Assembly: GCA_016858145.1 (NCBI GenBank)
Contig: JAEHOE010000095.1
Coordinates: 62,001-126,000, forward strand
Source: Edaphochlamys debaryana
Lineage: Eukaryota > Chlorophyta > Chlorophyceae > Chlamydomonadales
Length of the DNA: 64,000 nt
Reading direction: 5' to 3'
The translations under genes were made by a program, and so were the position numbers. The notes beneath the pieces are model-generated. The model saw only the letters and a program-made list of their open reading frames with translations, had not been told where the DNA came from and did no database searches. This document shows positions 45,801 through 56,694 of the stretch, piece by piece (position 1 is the stretch's first letter; the number at the start of each line of letters is the position of its first letter).

Positions 45801-48800
45801 ACTTTTATATAGTGCATTGCGTCTATTCCCTGCACTACCCCTACCCCAGTCCCAAGACTTCAAGGTGCGCTACACCTCCATCCAGCGCGTCTTCATCCTG
45901 CCCAAGCACAACACGCCCCACACGCTCGTGGTCATCTCCCTCGACCCGCCCATCCGCAAGGGCCAGGTGAGAGCGTGCGCCGTCTGCCGTGCTATGGGCC
46001 GTGTGCGCCCCTCCAGTGGCTGGGAGCGGCGCGTTGCGTGCGTGCATGCCGCTTGTCGCCCTGTGCTGTGCGTACGTGCGGCGTGCTGCGGCATGGGCCG
46101 AGGGTTTGCGTTCGACACATGAGGGGGACTCGGACTTCCCCCTACACCAAAACACACACGCTCTTCCCCCACCCACCTCCCCCTATCTCCCTTTCCCTAG
46201 ACCTACTACGCGCACCTCCTCTGCCAGTTCCCCACGGACGACGACATCAGCGTGGAGCTGGACATCACGGAGGAGGCGCTGACGGCCAAGAACGAGAAGG
46301 TGCGGGTTTGATGCAACATCAGGCACCTGATGTTGCATGGGACAGGTATCCCCCTCGCCACCATTCACCCGTCCCCCCCCTTCTCGTCCCCCATCACACA
46401 CGCCAACCATACTGACCCCACCTACCGCTCCACCCCCCTCCTTCCCCAGAACGGCGGCAAGCTGGCCACCTCCAGCTGACCAAACACTCCTCCTCCTGCC
46501 TTCCTTTGATCACCATCACCATCGCTTTGGTTCCCCTCCCACCCCTCCCTCCCGCTAACCCTCCCCAGAACGGCGGTAAGCTGGCCACCGAGATGAGCGG
46601 CCCCATCCACGAGGTGTTCGCCAAGCTGCTGCGGGGGCTCTCGGGGGCGCGCATCACGCGGCCGGGGCACTTCAAGAACGCGGCGGGGGACGGCGTGTCG
46701 GTGCGGTGCTCGTACAAGGCGGACGATGGGCAGGTGGGGGCGAGGAGTGGGGGAACGGGTCAGGGGGGTACGTTGAGAGGGGAAAGGGCGGGTCAGGGGG
46801 GTACATGGAGAGGGGAAAGGGCGGGTCAGGGGGATACGTTGAGAGGGGAAAGGGCGGGTCAGGGGGGTACGTTGAGAGGGGAAATGGAAAGTTCGAGCGC
46901 CCGATCAGTCCGCAGCAAGCTGGCGGACCTGTCAGGCCTGACGTCAACTCGCCGCCGCCCCTCCTCACTCTCCCCCTCCTCACTCTCCCCCTCCCCCTCT
47001 CGCCTGCCCCAGCTCTACCCCCTGGACCGCGGCTTCTTCTACGTCCACAAGCCGCCCCTGCTCATCCCCGACAATGACATCGAGAGCGTCGAGTTCGCGC
47101 GCCAGGGCAGCGGCGCCGTGTCGTCGTCGGTCCGCACATTCGACCTGGTCATCCGGCTCAAGGGCGGCGCGGAGCACATGTTCAGGTGAGGTGTACGGCG
47201 GGGCGGTGCCGTACGGCCGTACCGCGTGACTGTCGTGTCGTACGTGTGGTGTCGTACGGGCCGTGTCTCCATCCATCCTTACCCCGGCCTGCCCAGCCTT
47301 GTGCCCGCTGCATCTGGCCCCCACCCTTCGTCCCTCAACCCTCTTGCCCCCACCCCAACCCCATGCCCCCTCCTTCAACCCCCAGGAACATCCAGCGCTC
47401 CGAGTGGGGCAACCTGTTTGAATTCATCAACACCAAGAAGATCCCCATCGAGAACCTGGCCTCGGCCAAGCGGGGCCCGGGCGGGGCCGTGCTGGGCCTG
47501 GACGCGGACGACGACATGGACCCGGGTGGGCCTGGGGGGGCGAGATGGGTGCGGTGGAGAGGGACGAGAGCCAGGGGCAACAGAACATCGGGCGGAGGGA
47601 GCCAAGGTCCGCCCCTTGCCCTCACAGGCCCTCGCGCTGGCACCATTCCAAACTCCTGCAGCTGTCACCTGACTCGCACGCTGCAATCTCAAGCTCACGC
47701 CCCTTCCCCGCTCGCTCCTGCCCCCCCTGCCCCCCAGGCATGCGCCGTGCCGCTGCCGAGGCGGACGATGACGAGGACGATGAGGACGAGGACTTTGACG
47801 CTGCGGGCGGCACGGAGAGCTCGGAGAGCATCGACGAGGACGACGATGCGGAGATGATCGAGGAGGAGGGTGGGTGGTGGGATAGGAGGGGAAGGAGGGG
47901 AGGGGGAGATGATTGAGTAGGGCGGTGGGTGCCCGTAGGAGGCAAGGTGGATGTGAGGGGATGCAACAGGGGGTGGCCGGGTGGGTCGTGGTCGGAAAAG
48001 GTCAACGGCCGGGGTGGCGTTGCCTGAAAGCTGTGGGCGAGCAGGGGGCGCGGTGTGGAGCCTCATGCCTCGCCTCCGCTCCGCCCTCCCTGTGGCGCCC
48101 CCCTCCTCCAGGCGTGTCCCTTGAGGCCTTCAAAGCCAAGACCAAGCGGGGGAAGAAGGAGGGCGGCGAGGCGGGGGCCGAGAAGCCAGCCAAGAAGCCC
48201 AAGAAGGGTGCGTGTGATGGTGGGGGCCGTTAAAATGTGGGTGGTTTGGCGAGTAGATCCTGCTCCACTTTGCTAAAGGCCGGGGTCAGAGGGCGGGTCA
48301 CCAATGCCTGGCTGATTGCGAGCCCACCCATCACCTTTTCACCCTTTTCCCACCCCCCACCCCGCTCCCCACCCCACAGAGAAGACCACTCCCACCAAGC
48401 GGGAAGGCGAGGCGGGCGGCGACCCTCCTGGCGGCAGCGGCGGCAAGGCCAAGGGCAAGGGCCGGGGCAAGAAGGGCGGGGCCGAGGGCGAGGAGGGCGC
48501 GGCCCCCGCCAAGAAGGAGCGCAAGAAGAAGGACCCCAACGCGCCCAAGAAGAACCTCTCGGCCTTCATGTACTTCTCAAACACAAGCAGGGACAAGGTC
48601 AAGCAGGAAAACCCGGGTGAGAGAAAGGGGGGGTGTGGGGTGAGGGACACCCGAGGGCGTGAAGGCGTACCCTTGACCTCGGGCCCTGGCGGGCCCTGAC
48701 GAGGATGAGAGGCCCGGATGAGAGACCAAGAGGACGAGGAGGCTTGTCCACTGGCCCTGGCCCTGGCTGCACTCCGTCGGGATTCGGGTCGCAACCACCA

Positions 48801-49350
48801 ACCCTCGGCCCCCTTTGCAAGTACTGTTACTTCCGCCTTTCCTTCAGGCCCTGCATGACCACCCGCGCCCCAACTCCCCCGCAACCATCCCGCCCTCCCC
48901 CCGACGACCCACCGACCCCCAGGCATTGCGTTCGGCGAGGTGGGCAAGCTGCTGGGCGAGCGGTGGAAGGCCATGGGCGCGGAGGAGAAGGCGCCGTTCG
49001 AGGAGATGGCGGCAAAGGACAAGGTGGGGCGGGGAGTGTGGACTCACGGTTGGGAGCGTGCGGGGAGCTATGCTAGGGGTGGTGTGGTGATGGGGTGCAG
49101 GAGGGCGATTCTTGAGTCGGTCGTTGAGATGTTAAACTGGATGCTGTGGAGGCATGGGCTGGGCTGTTCCAGGCTGCTCACTGCTGCTGCTTCCCTCGGC
49201 CGCCACTCCTCAACCCCCTCCCGCCCCCCCCTCCCTCCCCCCCAGGTGCGCTACGCCGAGGCCATGAAGGCGTACAAGGACAAGGTGGCGGGGGCGGGCA
49301 AGGAGGCGGAGGAGGACGGAGAGGAGGCGGGAGAGGCGGACGAGGAGTGA
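42853..49350 (+). CDS. SSRP1: SSRP1, HMG-box subunit of the FACT histone chaperone
   Basis: Sixteen exons keep phase: 42853-42909, 42987-43172, 43311-43454, 43981-44031, 45003-45140, 45435-45584, 45850-45966, 46201-46299, 46569-46733, 47013-47185, 47386-47525, 47738-47869, 48112-48207, 48380-48616, 48923-49023 and 49246-49350; 696 residues. The first exon gives [19 protein letters not shown], as in other SSRP1 N-termini. The N-terminal PH-like region includes [19 protein letters not shown]; the Pob3/SSRP1 middle domain spans about residues 190-450 ([33 protein letters not shown]). An acidic stretch is at about 475-515, a Lys/Gly-rich basic region follows, and one HMG box is at about 602-677 ([31 protein letters not shown]). 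FACT opens and re-forms nucleosomes during transcription and replication. The length matches plant SSRP1. Confidence 0.95.
46450..46480 (+). repeat. Decoy copy of the start of SSRP1 exon 9
   Basis: CCCCAG followed by AACGGCGGCAAGCTGGCCAC repeats the acceptor and first codons of exon 9, 119 bp upstream of the real one at 46569. In frame it reaches TGA at 46477-46479. Use of this acceptor would truncate the protein, so it could act as a poison site. Confidence 0.8.
46757..46888. repeat. 33-bp minisatellite in SSRP1 intron 9, about four copies
   Basis: Unit GGGTCAGGGGGGTACGTTGA plus GAGGGGAAAGGGC, repeated four times with few changes. The matching intron of the inverted copy (around 40350-40380) has only one unit, so the array expanded after the duplication or was lost in the copy. 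Confidence 0.85.
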
Positions 49351-50615
49351 GGGCCTGGCGGCCTGCTCCTACAGCGGGGCCGGGGGCTTGGTGCCGGGGC
49401 AAATACGCATGGCACGGAGGGTGGACGTGGAGGTGAAGGGGATGGTAGGCAGCGCGCAGCGGTATAAGTAAGGGATAGGGGCCTGCTTGGCGGGGTGAAG
49501 TGGGCCGCAGCGGCAGCGGCGGTGATACAATGATGATACGCAAGGAATGACAGACGTCGGGTTTGAGGAAGCCCCAGAGGGCAACCCCGGAGGGCAATCC
49601 CGCGGGAGGGGGTATGCGCAGGATGGAAGCGGGCTGAAGGGTTCTGTGGGGCCCAGGGGTGAGGGCTGCTCAGGGGTTGAGGGCTGCGTTGCACGGGGCA
49701 GAGGTGGACAGCCACCGTACGCAGCTAGCGTCGACTCCATGGACGAGATAGATCAGGGCTCCTTGAGGTGGACAGGAGGGGCTACCGGTAGGGACTGTCT
49801 GCGGAGTGTCGCTGTCTGCGAGTCGATCCGACCGGGAAGTGTGGCTCGAGCCCCGCCAATCCACGATCACCCGCGACACGGTATGTGTTACGTCGCGTAA
49901 AAGTCACGTCGCGCAGCGTGGCCCGTGAATCATATGGTGCTCGGGCGCCCCCGCCGCCCGACAGTGCCCCAGCGTGCGACAGTGCCCCAGCGTGGAAGCC
50001 GTGGAAGCGAATCGCCCCGCCGCCCCCTGCGCCGCCCTAACTGCTGCGCAGCTCAGTGGTCTCGTGTAACTTCACCTGCGCACAGTCCCATCCTGAACTG
50101 CTGCCGGACGGCCTGAACAGGGTCGGAGGGCATTGGGTGCGGAGCGAGCCGATCAATTAGAATGCGTGAGGGGGTCCTGTCCATGCTCCTCGTCCAGTAG
50201 TTGAACGGCATTTCGATGCCTCTTGGGGACACGCCTCCTCCTTCACGTCGCCACAGCAATGGCGAGCGCAGAAGGCCGTCCTCCCTCGGCAGCCCTCGGC
50301 AATTTCCAGTCTCAATGACTCTCCCTCCCCATCGGCCTCCCTTGCCGGTAAGCCGCCTGGGCTTCAGTCCGCCTGGTCCCACTGTGGAAGTGTCTCCAAT
50401 GCCAGGCGCGCCCCTGCACAACCGCATCCCGCACCCTCGCACCCGGTTCAACGTCGCGCCGCGTTCACCATGCACCGCCCAGCATGCCCATCCGCACTCC
50501 GTCTCCGAAGTCCGAACTTCCTCTTCCCCCCTGACCCCCGGTCCAGTCCGACCAACCAGATTCCCCTTGTCCTGCCGACTCCTACATGCCTGCCTTCCGG
50601 GTATCCTAGACCCCC
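49351..50615. other. Intergenic stretch between convergent SSRP1 and GID8
   Basis: The first ~290 bp is SSRP1 3' flank shared with the inverted copy. The rest shows no exon chain, RNA gene or repeat that I recognise. Confidence 0.5.
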
Positions 50616-52737
50616 CTACTCGGCCTTGGGCGGCGGCACCAGCTGCGCCGTGGCCAGGTCCTGGATGCGGGGGTAGGCCGCCCGCTCGTCCAGCTGCTGC
50701 TGGGCCCACAGGAGCAGCTTGAGGAGCAGGGGCAGGCGGGGCTCGCGCTCCTGGGGGCAGGGGGCGGGAGAGGAAGGGGTTGAGGGGGAGTGTTGGGAGA
50801 GAGTACAGCGCTAGGGAGCAGGGCTGGCCAAGCCCGGGGCGAATGAGCTACGGGGAGGGGTGGACGGGCGGGTGGAGGGGGGCGAAGGGGGCATGGAAGA
50901 GGTCTGGCGCAAAGACGTGTCCACAGCATCTCGGGCATCCACCCATCCCCACCTGCGCCTGGCTGTGCAGTATGGCTGCGTTGAGCTCCGATGCGGTCTT
51001 CTGGCGCTGAGCTGCGTCCAGCAGGTCGCCCACGGGGGAGGCCTTGACGTCCTCAAAGGCCAGCAGGGCGACGGTGCGCTCTGGGGGGTGGGGTGGGGGG
51101 GGAGTTGGGGGAGGGAGGGGAGGAGAGAGAGGAGGAGGGCACGGTGAGAGGTGGCCCGGGGTGCATGGTGGTGGCTCCATGCTCGCCCGCCCCACGTGCA
51201 CAGGCACCCGGCCCCCGTCAGCCCTTTGTGGCCACCGCCCCCTGCCACCCCCCAACCCTGCCTGCCTGCCTGGGCCCCCCTGCGTCCCCCCTCCGCCCCC
51301 CCCCCCCCCCCCCATCCGCCCCCCCCCCCCTTCCCCCTCCCCCCCAGCCCACCCAGCTCCTCCAGGAAGGCCGGGTTCTCCTCCGCCAGAGGCGCCAGGT
51401 ACTCCTGCGCAAAGTCCAGCGCTGCCTCCACGCTGCCCGACCGGATGAGCTCGATGAGCCGCTGCTGCTGCAGGTGGAAGAACAGCTGCGGCTGCGTCTC
51501 CAGGATCTGGGAGGGGTGGGGTGGGAAGGAGGGTCGGGTGTGGCGTGGGAGGAGGGATGAGAGGGAATAGACGAGTTTCTGGGCAGCAGGAGTCATGAAC
51601 AATAGGGTCGGCAACAGTCTCTGGCCTCAGCTTCGCGCTCTGCCTCCGGCACCGCTTCGTGCTCTGCTGTGAGGTGTCCTTTGTCCGCACGGCCATAGCC
51701 CTCCTTCAGCTGCCGTCACCGCCTCCGCCTTCGACTTGCCCAACCCCGTGCCCTCTCCCCCTTCCCCCCCCCCACCTCCGGGTCCAGGTCGTTGACCCGC
51801 TCCATGGCCGCCTCCACGTCACCGGCCTGGGGGGGGGCAGTGCAGTGCAGGGCGGGGCAGGGGGCAGGGGTAAGGGCAGGGCAGGCATGGTTGGCATGGG
51901 CCAATGGTGCCAAGGAGCGCCCGGAGCCCTGGACGTTTCGGGCCAGACTACGGTACCTGTAGCGACCTGCCATTGAACGGTCCTGCTGACAGTGCCTGAC
52001 AGTGCCTGCCCTTGCCTCATTCTGGCGACGCTCTGTCCCTCAAGCCTCCCCCCGCTGCTGCCGCGGTGCCGAGGACAGCAACCTCACGCCCTCCCTCCGC
52101 AGCCCCAGCACCCGGGCCCCCTCCCGGCGCTTGCCTGCAGCGCCCTGCGGACCTCCATTCGGTCCGTGATGGCGTCCAGGTTGACCCCGGGTGGGGTGCC
52201 AGACTCCTTCTCAAACATGCGGGCGGCCTCCACATAGCCCTGAGGGGGTTCCCGGGAATAGCGGGGAAAGGGGGGCAAAGGGGAAGGAGGGGGGGGGAAT
52301 GGGCAGCGGCGGCCAGAACGCCCCGGCGCCCCGGTGACCGAATTTCAAAGCTTCTTAGGCTCAAGCTCGGTGGGCAGCGGCCAGTGAGCGAGGCAAGGGC
52401 TGGAGGCCGGGGAAGCCGAGCGTGGGGAGAGGGGCGGGGATGTGCCCAGACCACAGACGTGCGCAGGCCCTCACGCGCGTGCCGCCCCCAGTTCCCCCCG
52501 CGCGTCCTTCCACTTGATCGCACCTCAGTGACTAGGAAGTTCATGATTAGCCGGTTGGTGTCCTCCTTGGGCACCCGGATGCCCGCCAGCTTTTGCTCCC
52601 ATGCCTCCAGCGGTATCACCTTCTTTGAGCCGGCCTGTAGCGCACAGCGAACGGCTCAATTGCAAAGCTCGTTCGCCACGCAGCGTCGTGACCCTAATTC
52701 GCTCGGCACGCCTGCTGCGCACCTCGCCCCGGCCCAT
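50616..52737 (-). CDS. GID8: GID8/TWA1, LisH-CTLH-CRA subunit of the GID/CTLH ubiquitin ligase
   Basis: Seven exons keep phase: 52737-52723, 52634-52524, 52239-52135, 51826-51776, 51506-51353, 51080-50953 and 50750-50616, giving 232 residues, close to the 228 of human GID8. The start MGRGE joins in phase 0 to AGSKKVIPLEAWEQKLAGIR. The LisH motif is NRLIMNFLVTEGYVEAARMF (about residues 29-48). The CTLH and CRA region carries FFHLQQQRLIELIRSG, ALDFAQEYLAPLAEENP, ERTVALLAFED and LPLLLKLLLWAQQQLDE. GID8 is the scaffold subunit that links substrate receptors to the RING pair in the GID/CTLH E3 ligase. Intron 3 uses a GC donor (CTGCAG|GCAAGC at 52134). It is divergent from PSF2 with a gap of 532 bp. 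The five-codon first exon is the least certain part. Confidence 0.92.
52133..52134 (-). other. GC splice donor in GID8 intron 3
   Basis: The exon ends CTGCAG and the intron begins GCAAGC; no GT nearby preserves both phase and the family sequence (RRALQ|AGDVEAA). The strong match to the rest of the donor consensus is typical for GC-AG introns. Confidence 0.75.
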
Positions 52738-53269
52738 CTTGTCGGCTACACTTCTTGTGGTCGTAAGCTTGCTTCGTGGGTCGCAATGGAGCTTGGTATG
52801 CTAGGATGGGTGTGGGCCTGAATGCAGGTGTCGTTTCTGCCGCGACAAGGCTAGGTAAGGCACGAGCTAATGCAGCGTGAGGAGCTTGTTGGTTTATGTG
52901 TATCGTCCGTGACGTTGGCCCTGCCAAGTCCTGGGCCCCATCGCGGTTTGCCCCAAGCGCGGGAGGCAGGACCCGGCAGCCCACAGCACTCCCACGCCAC
53001 GCTGTCGCATACACGATACAAGCATAGCCCATCGCGCTCATTGCAACTTACAGGCAGCTCTCCGCAACCCCAGACGCTGGCCATTCTCTCCAAAGCTCGA
53101 GCCACGCTGCACAGAGCAAGCCGCTTGCTGGGCCACAGAGCACATAGCTGTTCCACGATAGACCTCGGGCAACGCAGACACCTTAAGAGTCCTGGGCGGA
53201 GGAGCTGTCTCAGCTGCGAGGGCGACAGCCGGGCTGGGGCGCCGAGGGCGTTGGCCCCGTTGAGCGCGA
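52738..53269. promoter_or_regulatory. Shared divergent promoter region of GID8 and PSF2
   Basis: The start codons of GID8 (-) and PSF2 (+) are 532 bp apart, so both 5' UTRs and promoters must lie here. I see no clear TATA box or named motif. Confidence 0.5.
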
Positions 53270-55290
53270 ATGCCAACGCCGTCGCTGTTTGAGTATGTGG
53301 GATCAAAGCTAGACGAACCGCCAGTCACGCCAGAGGAGGTAGGCGGACCGCTCCGGCACCGGCGCCGCGCCCTTCCCCGGCGCCTGACCATCTAAGACTC
53401 CCTGCAGCCCCGCCCATCCCTCACGCGCTCCCCCGCCCTCCCCCCGTTGCTCAGCTCGAGTTCTTCGCTGAGCATGAGAAGGTGGTCGTCATTCCCAACT
53501 TCACGCTCCAAACTCCCAACGCGATGATGCCCTGCATAGAGGTCCGTCAGGGGGACCGGCCGGCCCCTGACACTGACCCTTACCCTCTCCTTGGGATCTC
53601 CCCGTGCGGGGGCCCTGTCTCCTCACTCATCCTCTTCCGCACACACACTTCAGTGCCTAGTTCCGCCCGCCCCAACACCTCCATCCCCAACTCCCACACC
53701 GCAGAAAGCCTACGGCCCCTTCCGCGCCAACATTCCCGTGGAGGTCCCGCTGTGCCTGGCCCTGGCTCTGTACCGGCGGGGCAAGTGCCGCATCCAGGCG
53801 CCCGACTGGATGGACCGGGAGCGGCTTAAGAGTGGGTGGCGGGGGGGGGCCAGGGAGGGGATGCAGCAAGGGTTGGGGATCGGCACTTGAGGGGCAAGAG
53901 GGGAGAGGGGGGACATCGAGGCGCACGGTGGGTGGGCGGTAAGGGGGGGCGCTGAGGGCGGGGAGCAGGCGGGGGGAGGGTGAGGAGAAGGGGTGTGATA
54001 CGCACAAGCAACAAGTTATGATTGAGCCGACAAGGGACCTAAGCGTGGGGCGCCTCGGAGAGCGGAGAAGAGCCATGCTCCCCTTACACTCACGCCCCTT
54101 CTCTTCCTACCCCAACAACCCCCCCCCACCCCCCACCCGTCCTACCCACCCCCCACCCCCCATCCCCCAGCCATGCTGGAGGAGGAGCGCACCGTGCCGC
54201 AGTACTTCCAGCCGGTGCCGCAGTTCTACGTGGAGGTGGCGCGCATGCTGTTCACGGAGGCGAGGGCCATCTTCGGGTCCAACGCGGACGTCAACGAGGT
54301 GAGCGCTGGACTGGGCTGGGATGGGGGTGGGGCATGGGGCAGGGATGGGAAAGGGCTGGCTCGGGCCGGGCTGGAACGGAATGGGATGGGCAGGGATGGG
54401 AAAGGGCTGGATGGCTCATCAGCCGGAATGGGGGTTTGGGTGGTTGACGCACGGTATGGACCGCAGCCTGGGCTGGGGCAGTGTCTGGCAGCGTCTGGCG
54501 TCGGGGTGCGCTACCGGGTGAGGTCAGGGAGAGGGGCATGAATGGGATAGGGCTGGCGCGGATCAGGCTAAGACGGGATGGGATAGGCAGGCCTGGGTAG
54601 GGCCGGAGGGCTCAACTGAAAGTCAGCCGCCTGTGCCGGAGGAAGCGGATGGCGGAAGCGAACGGTCATACTGGGCGGTCGGACGGAAGGGTGCGGCCAC
54701 ATAGGTCTTCAAGCCCTTCCCCCCAACCCCCCAGGTCCAGGACCTGATTGAGGAGCTCAAGAAGGTGCGCAACTCCAAGATCCTGGACGGCCTGCGCAAG
54801 GTCTCGGGCGCCATCACGGTCAAGCTTAACAACCTGTCGGCCTCCGAGAGCAACAAGATCCGGCTGCTCTTCGAGCACAGCCTCAACGTATGGCACCAGC
54901 TCTCCAAGGTGGGGTGGGGTGTGCCGAGAGGGGAAGGGAAGGGGCTAGGGGAGTGGGGATGGGGAGGCGTGTGGGGAGGGGTGGTCGAAGATGAAAGGAT
55001 GCAAGACGGGTAGGGCCTGGGCGGCCGGTGCCTCTCCGCCAGTCATACCCGAACCTTCCCGCCACCGCCCGGACCCCTTGTCCACCCACCCACCCACCCC
55101 CTGCCCACCCCCCTGCTGGACTTCTCGGTGGTATGTACCATCGCAAGCTAAGCTTCCCTGGCGCAGGCGTAAAGACGCTCTCCCGCTTCTCAGCTTCAAA
55201 CAACCCCCCTGCCCCCCCCCCCCCCAGAACGACAAGCAGTGGCAGGAGGCCAACATGACTGGCTCCCTGGACACACCGGCCAGCATGTGA
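53270..55290 (+). CDS. PSF2: PSF2, subunit of the GINS DNA replication complex
   Basis: Six exons (53270-53338, 53455-53541, 53705-53831, 54171-54298, 54735-54908, 55228-55290) keep phase and give 215 residues. The family blocks are clear: ELEFFAEHEKVVVIPNF across the first intron, GPFRANIPVEVPLCLALAL, CRIQAPDWMDRERLK, and a helical half containing VPQFYVEVARMLF and LNNLSASESNKIRLLFEHSL. GINS (SLD5, PSF1, PSF2, PSF3) joins CDC45 and MCM2-7 as the replicative helicase. The N-terminus MPTPSLFEYVG is slightly longer than in animals. The length fits the plant protein. The start is the first ATG in the frame and lies 532 bp from the divergent GID8 start. Confidence 0.92.
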
Positions 55291-56694
55291 GGGTGGGGGA
55301 GATGGGTGGATGGATGGATGGTTGGGAGCAGCGCCCGGGAAGCGAGGCGGAGGAGGGAGGCCCCAAGCAGGCCATGGTGGGCCCACGTAGACCCGCGCGG
55401 GCCCGAGCCTGGGCCTGGCCATGTCGCTCGGGGCTGCTGAGGCCGTAGTCGAGAAGCGATTCTGGAGGGCGGCGAGGAGGCGCTGTGTGGCCAGGTGTGG
55501 AAGCTGGCAGGGCTGGGGTGCGTGAAGACCAGGATGGCACCAAGACGCCACCATTTGGTCAGGGCTGGGGTGCTCGCGGGCCCGCGGGGCTGGCGGGGCT
55601 GAGCTCGGCGTTGGGCAGCGGGGGGTGGCGAAGGCAGCTATACGTGCAGCTGCAGCCGGGTGGGTGCTACCGCCCGGGGCGCTCGGCTTTGGGCGGAGGC
55701 GGATCACGGGTCCGTCAGAGGCGGCTGAGTGGAGGAGCGGCCCCGCACGAGGCGGCAGTATGGCATGCCGTGTGCGGGGGATGAGGCCGTGAGATGTGCC
55801 GTACAATGACGAGAGCGCGGCACTGACTTCTGTTGCGGCTTGGTGGGAGGGAGACGGGCTGTGGCACGGAGCAGGAAGGCAGCGGCAGGGGGCTGCCTGC
55901 GGCCCTGCGGTGGGGCTAGTTCTTGTTGCATGGCGTGCAGGTTGCAGGGTCGCAGGTGTGCTCGGAAGGAAGTGGTGAAAGCATGCATGGCGAATGGACA
56001 GAGTTGAAACGAGGCGCTTCATGGTCGAGCCCGCAGACCATTGCGGCGGCGGCAGTCGGCAAAGCCCACGTCCACAACTGTTAGCCCAGAGCCCCAGACC
56101 GTGCATGCCGTTTGCCGGCGCTCCAGCACTTTCACCCGCAAACTCGCCCAAGGCCTTCCCGGCTCTCCACGGTTCGCCGGTCCACACCCGGGACCCAGCC
56201 CTGCGTCAGCCGCAAACCGCAAGCTCCCTTCGCCGACGTTGACCATTGCCCCTAGCGCCCTAGGTGGGATCGCCAGGGATCGCCCAGCCACCAGCGCAGC
56301 CCTCTGGCCCCCCGCACGGTGTACGGCACCAGCATCCATGGACCAGGCCAACGGCCTGCTGCACACGGGACATGGTCGCACAACCCGTCGGCCTACGCAC
56401 TGACGCCCCCCACAGCACACACACGCACACACATCCGCCAGGCATCACCCGCCCGCCTCACGGCTGCAGCCAGCCAACCAAGGACTGCACTCGCACAACC
56501 CGCCGCCGTACTCGGCCACTCAGCCCCTCGGCCCACACCCACACGTGCCGCTGCAGAGAACTTGCGCTTCCGGAGCACTGCCTAGCACCGTACCGCTACG
56601 GTACGCCAAGCACGAGCCCACGGCCCTCACGGCCCTGCAGCCCCGAACCCCACGTGCACTCGCTTACTGATTCCTGGGGTTGGCCTACGTGCAT
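55291..56694. other. Intergenic stretch between convergent PSF2 and LRR paralogue 1
   Basis: No gene was recognised. The last ~150 bases (about 56560-56665) match 62660-62760, downstream of LRR paralogue 3, so the tandem duplication includes 3' flank. Confidence 0.55.

Noticed and set aside
51293..51330. Long C runs as a regulatory element
   Set aside because: They form the pyrimidine-rich part of a GID8 intron region (seen from the other strand as G runs); nothing more specific can be claimed.
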